Program-made: the position numbers and the translations under genes | Shown: in pieces, positions 1 through 5,229 of the stretch | How the letters are laid out: each line of letters starts with the position of its first letter | Numbering within the stretch: position 1 is the first letter of the stretch | From: an uncultured Clostridia bacterium | GTDB lineage: Bacteria; Bacillota; Clostridia; Saccharofermentanales; Saccharofermentanaceae | NCBI GenBank assembly: GCA_946405115.1 | Contig: CAMJGB010000143.1 | Location: 1-5,229 of the forward strand | Direction of reading: 5' to 3' | DNA length: 5,229 nucleotides | Notes under the pieces: model-generated | Told to the model about the DNA's origin: nothing | Database searches by the model: none | Seen by the model: only the letters and a program-made list of their open reading frames with translations

Positions 1-1237
1 CATAACAGAAGTCGACGTCAAAGTCCGGCATTGATACTCGCTCGCTGTTAAGGAATCGCTCGAATACGAGATTGTACTTAATCGGATCTACATCCGTGAT
101 ACCAATTGCATAAGCAGCCAATGAACCCGCACCCGAACCTCTTCCCGGTCCTACCATGATGCCGTTCGTCTTGGCAAAGTTAATGAAGTCCCAAACGATG
201 AGATAGTAGTCCGTATATCCCATCGAATTGATTACATTAAGCTCATACTCAGCTCTCTTAAGATAAACATCCGTATCAGCCGCAGCGCCTCTTATGGCAA
301 ATCTCTTCTCAAGTCCTGAAGTAACAAGATACTTAAGGTACTGCTGATTATCAGTAAAGCCCGAGGGTACATCATACTTGGGGAGGTGAATGGTCGAGAA
401 ATCATACTCAGCCGTACACATATCCGCGATCTTAACCGTGTTATCTACAGCTTCCGGTATCTCTGAGAAGAAACGTCTCATCTCAGTCTCTGATCTTACA
501 TAGAAATCATTAGTCTCGAACTTCATCCTGTCAGGATCGGACATCTTAGATCCCGTCTGCATGCAAAGAAGAACTTCATGAACATTGCTGTCTTCCTGCT
601 TAAGATAATGGCAGTCGTTAGTTGCAACTAGAGGAATGCCGGTCTTACGGGAAAGCTTAACCAAAGACGCATTAACCGTACCCTGGTCTCTTAAGAAATT
701 ACTCTGTATCTCAAGATAGAAATTATCTCTTCCGTAGAGATTGTCATACCACTTGGCAGCATTCTCCGCATCGTTATAGCGGCCTTCCTTAAGAAGACAT
801 GCAATCTCACCTGCAAGGCATCCTGACAGACAGATAAGGCCCTCATGCCACTTCTCAAGAAGTTCCTTATCAACTCGGGGCTTCCTGTAGAATCCGTCGG
901 TCCAACCTGCCGTAACCAGACGGTTAAGGTTGGTAAGACCTTCGTTGTTCTTCGCAAGAAGTATAAGGTGGTTATATGCCTTCGCCCTGTTATCGTTAGG
1001 CTTCTCGAATCTTGAACCCGGAGCGACGTATACTTCGCATCCGATGATGGGCTTAAGGCCTGCGGCAGTCATTGCCTTATAGAATTCGACACATCCGAAC
1101 ATCGAGCCGTGATCCGTGATCGCGCACGCATTCATGCCCATCTGCTTAAGTCTCTCAGGCAATTGGGAAATCCTAATCGCTCCGTCCAAGAGGCTGTATT
1201 CAGTATGCAGATGAAGATGTACGAATCCTTCTGACAT
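1..1237 (-). CDS. dnaE: DNA polymerase III subunit alpha, N-terminal 412 residues (3' end beyond the window)
   Basis: This is the catalytic subunit of a C-family DNA polymerase, acting in chromosome replication and in gap-filling after repair. The frame is open from the ATG to the left edge; full DnaE proteins are usually about 1,100-1,200 residues, so roughly a third is visible. Residues 1-210 form the PHP domain: HLHLHT at 7-12, TDHG at 41-44, GCEVYV at 66-71, NHLILLA at 89-95, LSGCL at 137-141 and NDCHY at 207-211. The polymerase domain follows, with the family signature [10 protein letters not shown] at 363-372 and the palm motif MPDFDVDF at 403-410. D405 and D407 there correspond to the two clustered catalytic aspartates of the family; the third lies outside the window. 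The start is supported by the normal alpha-subunit N-terminus ([15 protein letters not shown]) and a ribosome-binding site within uvrB. It begins one base after the uvrB stop, so co-expression is likely. PolC is excluded because no inserted exonuclease domain interrupts PHP. I cannot tell DnaE1 from DnaE3 on this part alone. Confidence 0.96.
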   Translation of the reverse strand, partial: MSEGFVHLHLHTEYSLLDGAIRISQLPERLKQMGMNACAITDHGSMFGCVEFYKAMTAAGLKPIIGCEVYVAPGSRFEKPNDNRAKAYNHLILLAKNNEGLTNLNRLVTAGWTDGFYRKPRVDKELLEKWHEGLICLSGCLAGEIACLLKEGRYNDAENAAKWYDNLYGRDNFYLEIQSNFLRDQGTVNASLVKLSRKTGIPLVATNDCHYLKQEDSNVHEVLLCMQTGSKMSDPDRMKFETNDFYVRSETEMRRFFSEIPEAVDNTVKIADMCTAEYDFSTIHLPKYDVPSGFTDNQQYLKYLVTSGLEKRFAIRGAAADTDVYLKRAEYELNVINSMGYTDYYLIVWDFINFAKTNGIMVGPGRGSGAGSLAAYAIGITDVDPIKYNLVFERFLNSERVSMPDFDVDFCY

Positions 1238-1238
1238 C

Positions 1239-3233
1239 TTACTCTCCGTTCTTCAATGCTATGATCGCATCTCTTAAGCTCGCAGCCTTCTCGAAGTCGA
1301 GCTCCTTGGCCGCAGCCTTCATATCCTTCGTCAGGCTGGCGATCAGTTTCTCCCTGTCTTCAGCCGACATCTTACCCGGATCATTATTCTCGATGAGTTT
1401 CTTAACGTCGAGCTTCTTGACCTTATCTTTCTTCGCTGCATCGTCGATCGTATCAAAGACATTCTTAACATGCTTGATTACAGTCTTCGGAACGATGCCG
1501 TGCTCTTCATTATACTTCTGCTGGATCTCACGTCTCCTGTTAGTCTCGGATACTGCACCCATCATGGAGTCAGTAACCTCATCCGCATAGAGGATAACAC
1601 GGCCGTTGCTGTTACGTGCACAGCGTCCGATTATCTGTATGAGTGATCTCTCGGATCTTAAGAAACCTTCCTTATCCGCATCAAGGATCATAAGAAGTGA
1701 AACTTCAGGAAGATCGATACCTTCACGAAGAAGGTTAATACCTACTATTACATCCGTCTCATCGTTACGAAGGCTGTTCAATATCTGCATACGTTCGACA
1801 GTCTCGATATCTGAATGAAGATAAGTAACTCTGATTTCTTCCTTGTTAAGGAAGTCGGTAAGATCTTCCGCCATCTTCTTCGTAAGTGTCATGATGAGTG
1901 ACTTCTCACCGCGCTTGTTGTTCTCCTTGATCTCGTAGATGATGTCCTCGATCTGACCTTCGACAGGTCTGATGAAGATCTGAGGCTCAAGAAGTCCGGT
2001 AGGTCTTATTACCTGCTCAACAACCTGCTCCGAATGTTCCTTCTCATAATCAGCAGGAGTCGCTGAAACAAATATAGTCTGTCCCATACGGGGTTCGAAC
2101 TCTTCAAATTTCAAAGGTCTGTTATCTCTTGCAGAAGGAAGTCTGAATCCGTACTCAACAAGCATGTCCTTACGGGATCTGTCACCCTTATACATCGCGC
2201 CTACCTGAGGAACGGTTACATGCGACTCATCTATAAACATCAGGAAGTCCTTCGGGAAGAAGTCCATGAGAGTACACGGAGGTTCTCCCTCCTTCCTTCC
2301 TGCTATGTGTCTTGAATAATTCTCGATGCCCTTACAAAAGCCGGTCTCTCTCAGAAGCTCCATGTCATAACGTGTCCTCTGCTCAAGACGGTACGCCTCT
2401 ATGAGCTTACCCTCATCTCGAAAAGCCTTAACTCTCTCCTCAAGTTCCTCTTCAATGGTACCTATGGCACGCTCAAGCTTCTGTCTTCCTGTAGCGTAGT
2501 GGCTTGCAGGGAATATCTCTACGAAGGTCCTCGAATAAAGCGAGTGACCCGTAATTGAATCAATGAATGATATCTTCTCGATCTCGTCGCCGAAGAACTC
2601 GATCCTTGTGATCACGTTATCAGCATCAGGGGTATAAACATCAAGCACATCTCCCCTGCATCTGAACGTACCTCTCTTAAGTTCGAAGTCGTTCCTGTCA
2701 TACTGGATATTGATAAGCTCAGCCATTACCTGATCACGCGAGATCTCAAGACCGACATGAAGGCTTACCATAAGGGACATGTAGTCTTCCTTCTCACCTA
2801 TGCCGTAAATACAGGATACGGAAGAGATTACTATAACGTCATCTCGGGTAAGCAATGATCTGGTGGCTGAATGCCTAAGACGGTCGATCTCATCGTTGAT
2901 CGATGAATCCTTCTCGATGTAAGTATCGGTTGAAGCGATGTACGCCTCAGGCTGGTAGTAGTCATAGTAAGAAACAAAGTACTCGACTGCATTCTCCGGG
3001 AACAATTCCTTGAACTCGGAAAAAAGCTGTCCCGCAAGTGTCTTATTATGAGCAAGGATGAGGGTGGGTCGGTTAACTTCCTTGATGACGTTAGCCATCG
3101 TGAAAGTCTTACCGGAACCCGTGACGCCGAGAAGCGTCTGTCCCCTCATCCCTTTATTAATGCCTTCTACTAGCGAAGCTATGGCCTTGGGCTGATCGCC
3201 CGAAGGAGCAAATTGTGATACCAACTTAAACAT
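1239..3233 (-). CDS. uvrB: Excinuclease ABC subunit B (UvrB), complete, 664 residues
   Basis: UvrB is the damage-verifying helicase-like subunit of nucleotide excision repair. UvrA loads it on damaged DNA, it opens the duplex with its beta-hairpin, and it recruits UvrC for incision. The protein has normal length and all landmarks: the N-terminus [17 protein letters not shown], Walker A GVTGSGKT (36-43), the damage-probing hairpin [10 protein letters not shown] (89-98), the UvrA-interacting region in about 150-250, DESH Walker B (335-338), SATP motif III (390-393), [13 protein letters not shown] motif V (498-510), motif [11 protein letters not shown] (533-541) and a C-terminal UVR/UvrC-binding motif (about 629-661). 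Motif VI differs from the usual QTIGRAARN at two places. The start is fixed by the conserved MFKLVS beginning, yet no Shine-Dalgarno precedes it; a perfect extended -10 ends 6 nt upstream, which suggests a leaderless message. A LexA-box-like site precedes the promoter. The stop is one base from dnaE. uvrA is not adjacent on either side within the window. Confidence 0.98.
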   Translation of the reverse strand: MFKLVSQFAPSGDQPKAIASLVEGINKGMRGQTLLGVTGSGKTFTMANVIKEVNRPTLILAHNKTLAGQLFSEFKELFPENAVEYFVSYYDYYQPEAYIASTDTYIEKDSSINDEIDRLRHSATRSLLTRDDVIVISSVSCIYGIGEKEDYMSLMVSLHVGLEISRDQVMAELINIQYDRNDFELKRGTFRCRGDVLDVYTPDADNVITRIEFFGDEIEKISFIDSITGHSLYSRTFVEIFPASHYATGRQKLERAIGTIEEELEERVKAFRDEGKLIEAYRLEQRTRYDMELLRETGFCKGIENYSRHIAGRKEGEPPCTLMDFFPKDFLMFIDESHVTVPQVGAMYKGDRSRKDMLVEYGFRLPSARDNRPLKFEEFEPRMGQTIFVSATPADYEKEHSEQVVEQVIRPTGLLEPQIFIRPVEGQIEDIIYEIKENNKRGEKSLIMTLTKKMAEDLTDFLNKEEIRVTYLHSDIETVERMQILNSLRNDETDVIVGINLLREGIDLPEVSLLMILDADKEGFLRSERSLIQIIGRCARNSNGRVILYADEVTDSMMGAVSETNRRREIQQKYNEEHGIVPKTVIKHVKNVFDTIDDAAKKDKVKKLDVKKLIENNDPGKMSAEDREKLIASLTKDMKAAAKELDFEKAASLRDAIIALKNGE
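1242..1247 (-). promoter_or_regulatory. Ribosome-binding site of dnaE inside the end of uvrB
   Basis: GGAGAG forms the last two sense codons of uvrB (Gly-Glu) and lies just before TAAGATG. With GGAG as the core, the spacing to the dnaE ATG is 6 nt, which is suitable. The site decides the dnaE start and suggests that ribosomes finishing uvrB reinitiate on dnaE. The coupling is inferred from the geometry. Confidence 0.75.
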
Positions 3234-3239
3234 ACTCTG

Positions 3240-3268
3240 ATTATATCATCGTATGCATAAATAAGAAA
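3240..3268 (-). promoter_or_regulatory. Predicted extended -10 promoter of uvrB(-dnaE)
   Basis: On the minus strand, TATAAT (3245-3240) is a perfect -10 hexamer and is preceded by TGA (3248-3246), giving the extended -10 form TGnTATAAT. A 17-nt spacer leads back to a weak -35, TTTCTT (3268-3263); extended -10 promoters often tolerate a poor -35. Only CAGAGT separates the -10 from the uvrB ATG, so a start point 7 nt downstream of the -10 falls on the A of the start codon. The promoter is predicted from sequence only. Confidence 0.7.
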
Positions 3269-3277
3269 GTATGTTCG
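3264..3277 (-). promoter_or_regulatory. Candidate LexA (DinR) SOS operator upstream of uvrB
   Basis: The minus strand reads CGAACATACTTTCT. Against the Bacillus-type SOS box CGAACRNRYGTTYC it matches 11 of 13 defined positions: the GAAC half-site is perfect and the other half is TTTC instead of GTTC. It starts 3 nt after the stop codon of the upstream permease gene and covers five of the six bases of the likely -35, where LexA binding would block RNA polymerase. uvrB is an established SOS gene in Bacillus subtilis and other bacteria, so the position makes biological sense. The match was found by eye; binding is inferred. Confidence 0.6.
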
Positions 3278-3279
3278 TG

Positions 3280-4878
3280 TTACATTTCTGCCCTGTCGAC
3301 TACTACTGAAGCTATCGGAAGCAGGATCAAAAGCATAACAGCTCCGGCAGCCGCACCCGCAAGAACAGCGAATGTGTATGTTCTTGTGATGAAGAACACA
3401 ATAAGAAGCGGTACGCATGCAATTCCGACGAGGCACATAACACCGATGTTTCTTACGAACATAAGAAGATATCTTCCGAGTGCAGGAAGAAGTCTCATGA
3501 TAAGCAGAGCTCCTGTCTCACAAAGCATATCGTATACGAGCATCATCAAAGCGAATGCTGCTGATGCCGGAATCGAGAAATTGCACAGGAAATACATGAG
3601 TGCACCGCAGAGCAATGAATCGAATGCCATCTCAGGGATATCAGCCTTGATGCAGGCAAAGAGCTTGGACTTTGATGTCTCAGGTATGAGATAGATGTAG
3701 TGCTTTGTAAACTCAGTTACAGTCTTACCGCCTGCATAAAGGACTGCGTTCAAAAGGATCATCATCATGAATGCTGACGTGATAAGCATCTCAGGACGCT
3801 CAGCATCCTTACCCATAAACAGAAGATAAACTACTGTGATTATTCTGTATGTGATTCCGACAGGATTAACGAAGAAGAACTTCGATCCTCTCTTATTCAT
3901 GAGGAAGTGGATGGCAGTAAGAGCCGATGCACCTGTTCCGCCTCCAAGCTTCTCCTTACCTACCTTTGCACGTCTTGTCATTGCAGCCGTATCGTTATCG
4001 ACACCGGCACGTCTCTGCTCAGCGATGTCATGAGCCTTCTGAGCATACTCGATCGCAACATCGTAGTAATCGAGTTCCGTACGCGCATAGGCAAAGATGA
4101 TCAGAAGAAGCGCAAGTGCTGTAAGAACAACTCCGATAACCGTGAACATAGGAGCACCGTTAATGATGCCGTCGTAGATCATGGAGATCCATCCGCCGCC
4201 CGGGAACAGCTTAATGAACCAGGAATCACTCACCTCAGCCATAACACCTGTTACACCGAGAGCCTTGATGTCAGGTTTCTTCATAAAGAATGTAACGGCA
4301 AATCCCAATACTGCGATTGCATCAAGTACGATTCCAACTGTCATGATGCGGTTCTTCTTGGCTTCATCGTCAGAATACTTGGCACCGAAGTAAGATCCCG
4401 TGAAGTATCCTATCAAAGCAGATATGAATGAACCTGCTATCAGGACTATAAGATCAAGTGACGACAGTCCGATCAATCTGTAAATGATCGCTGTCTGTGT
4501 ACACAGAAGGAAAGCAAAAACGAAGCAGATCTGCATGGTGCCGGAAGCAGCGAGAATAAGATTGAATCTCGGTGTGAACGGTCCGGCCATATGGTAGACA
4601 ACATCTGCTGTTGAGAATCCTACTACGCCGTTCTTAAGTCCCGTATAGAACATGAAGTTGAACATCACGATAAGGATCAGGTATACGCCTCCCATTACAA
4701 CCGCTGCGTCTCTGGGAACATAAGAACTGCTGGGGGTACCGTCGGAATTAGGCATTGCCATCAGTGTCGGATATGCAATCATAAATCCGAAGATCAGTGC
4801 AAAGAAAATGATAAGTATAATTTTCCAAGGATGCTTAAGCAGGGATCTGCGCACCCTGTAAAGATATGCGTTTAACAT
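3280..4878 (-). CDS. ABC exporter membrane protein (putative permease), complete, 532 residues
   Basis: This polytopic membrane protein is probably the permease for the ATPase encoded just upstream. There is no cleavable signal peptide: the N-terminus is short and basic (YRVRRSLLKHPWK), as in permeases with a cytoplasmic N-end, and leads into a first membrane segment at about 19-41. Further hydrophobic segments lie at about 58-79, 105-133, 140-163, 178-199 and 243-264. A hydrophilic, charged and probably cytoplasmic stretch follows at about 265-335. More segments lie at about 362-382, 417-460 (probably two), 474-496 and 500-526. The split layout and the LGGGTGASAL...FLMNKR stretch (311-330) resemble the Firmicute 'putative ABC exporter' family (Pfam ABC_export, from memory); I could not search for it. 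The start is set by AAGGAGG 6 nt upstream. The gene lies 11 nt after the ATPase stop, so the two form an operon. The substrate is unknown; peptides, lipids or drugs are all possible. Confidence 0.8.
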   Translation of the reverse strand: MLNAYLYRVRRSLLKHPWKIILIIFFALIFGFMIAYPTLMAMPNSDGTPSSSYVPRDAAVVMGGVYLILIVMFNFMFYTGLKNGVVGFSTADVVYHMAGPFTPRFNLILAASGTMQICFVFAFLLCTQTAIIYRLIGLSSLDLIVLIAGSFISALIGYFTGSYFGAKYSDDEAKKNRIMTVGIVLDAIAVLGFAVTFFMKKPDIKALGVTGVMAEVSDSWFIKLFPGGGWISMIYDGIINGAPMFTVIGVVLTALALLLIIFAYARTELDYYDVAIEYAQKAHDIAEQRRAGVDNDTAAMTRRAKVGKEKLGGGTGASALTAIHFLMNKRGSKFFFVNPVGITYRIITVVYLLFMGKDAERPEMLITSAFMMMILLNAVLYAGGKTVTEFTKHYIYLIPETSKSKLFACIKADIPEMAFDSLLCGALMYFLCNFSIPASAAFALMMLVYDMLCETGALLIMRLLPALGRYLLMFVRNIGVMCLVGIACVPLLIVFFITRTYTFAVLAGAAAGAVMLLILLPIASVVVDRAEM

Positions 4879-4884
4879 ATAAGT

Positions 4885-4891
4885 CCTCCTT
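4885..4891 (-). promoter_or_regulatory. Strong ribosome-binding site of the permease, overlapping the ATPase stop
   Basis: The minus strand reads TTAAGGAGGACTTATATG. AAGGAGG is a full match to the anti-Shine-Dalgarno complement, lies 6 nt before the ATG, and shares its first two bases with the TAA stop of the ATPase gene. It fixes the permease start and contrasts with uvrB, which has no comparable site. Confidence 0.9.
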
Positions 4892-5229
4892 AAGCCTGAC
4901 CTTCTGTAATCTCGAAGAAGAGTTGCTCAAGGCTCTTGTCATCAGAAGAACCGGGAACATTATGCTTTGTAGCAGCAATCTTACCGTTCATCATGATATG
5001 AACTACATCCCAATAATCTTCGATCGTATCGATCATGTGTGTGGAGATAAGAACTGTCTTACCCTGATCACGAAGTTCCTGGAATACAAGCTTTAATTCC
5101 TTGATGGCATGAGGATCGAGACCTACCATGGGCTCGTCGAAGATAACTACCGAAGGATCGTGCATGAGTGCACAGCAGATAGATACCTTCTGCTGCATAC
5201 CCTTGGACAATTCCTTACCCATCTTCTTT
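4890..5229 (-). CDS. ABC transporter ATP-binding protein, C-terminal 112 residues (5' end beyond the window)
   Basis: This is the nucleotide-binding subunit that powers the adjacent membrane protein by ATP hydrolysis on the cytoplasmic face. Only the C-terminal part is present, and the open frame continues past the right edge, so the ATG at 5222 is internal and not the true start. Visible motifs, in residues of the fragment, are the ABC signature LSKGMQQK (7-14, a LSGGQ variant), Walker B VVIFDEP (27-33), the D-loop GLDP (36-39) and the switch histidine in ISTH (H64). Walker A and the Q-loop lie outside. The LSKGM signature and the EPMVGLDP stretch resemble EcsA/BcrA-type exporter ATPases of Firmicutes. 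The acidic tail ends in EITEGQA, and the stop overlaps the permease ribosome-binding site, so the two proteins are almost certainly co-expressed. ATPase identity is certain; the transported substrate cannot be told. Confidence 0.95.
   Translation of the reverse strand, partial: KKMGKELSKGMQQKVSICCALMHDPSVVIFDEPMVGLDPHAIKELKLVFQELRDQGKTVLISTHMIDTIEDYWDVVHIMMNGKIAATKHNVPGSSDDKSLEQLFFEITEGQA

Noticed and set aside
691..957. Minus-strand open frame of 88 codons inside dnaE
   Set aside because: It is in a shifted frame within the conserved PHP region of dnaE, and the dnaE frame is continuous, so this is not a separate gene or a frameshift.
1261..1590. Plus-strand open frame of 109 codons opposite the end of uvrB
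   Set aside because: The Ser/Phe/Leu-rich translation is what results from reading the opposite strand of Lys/Glu/Asp-rich UvrB codons. It is a shadow.
3252..3259. 8-bp palindrome TATGCATA between the -35 and -10 of the uvrB promoter
   Set aside because: It is short and AT-rich, expected by chance at this composition, and matches no operator I know; it does not extend into longer dyad symmetry.
3907..4431. Plus-strand open frame of 174 codons opposite the permease gene
   Set aside because: It lies wholly antisense to a well-supported membrane protein, its translation is rich in Cys, His, Ser and Arg with no domain or hydrophobic pattern, and no ribosome-binding site supports it.
5220..5222. 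ATG near the right edge as a possible start of the ATPase
   Set aside because: The frame continues upstream to the window edge with lysine codons, and a start here would leave an ABC protein without Walker A and Q-loop. It is an internal methionine (KKMGKELSKGM).

Overview
The window carries four genes, all on the minus strand and closely packed. In transcription order (right to left) they are: the 3' part of an ABC-transporter ATPase (cut by the right edge), a complete polytopic membrane protein that is probably its permease, a complete uvrB (nucleotide-excision-repair helicase), and the 5' part of dnaE (DNA polymerase III alpha subunit, cut by the left edge). There are no RNA genes, mobile elements, CRISPR arrays or gene-free stretches over 300 bases. 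The only real intergenic gap is 46 nt, between the permease and uvrB.

The organism looks like a member of the Bacillota, most likely a clostridial-class anaerobe. The reasons are the strong AAGGAGG ribosome-binding site, an ABC ATPase with a LSKGM-type signature paired with a permease of a kind I associate with Firmicutes, a Bacillus/Clostridium-type LexA (DinR) box, and moderate GC (about 45-48% by eye). I cannot name a genus.

Right half (3280-5229): the ATPase and permease form a two-gene exporter module. The Shine-Dalgarno of the permease overlaps the ATPase stop codon. The substrate is unknown.

Junction (3234-3279): this short gap appears to hold the whole control region of uvrB. It contains a 14-bp near-match to the Firmicute SOS box and then a perfect extended -10 element (TGATATAAT). 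The -10 is placed so that transcription should begin at or next to the A of the uvrB ATG. No Shine-Dalgarno is visible, so uvrB may be read from a leaderless, SOS-controlled mRNA.

Left half (1-3233): uvrB and dnaE are separated by one base (TAAGATG), and the dnaE ribosome-binding site lies in the last two uvrB codons. They therefore look translationally coupled and co-transcribed, which would put a repair helicase and a DNA polymerase under the same DNA-damage signal. uvrA, the frequent partner of uvrB, is not beside it here. The visible part of DnaE has an apparently complete PHP metal-binding set and the first two palm-domain catalytic aspartates.

I see no clear previously undescribed system. 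The most interesting part is the compact SOS/leaderless uvrB-dnaE arrangement.
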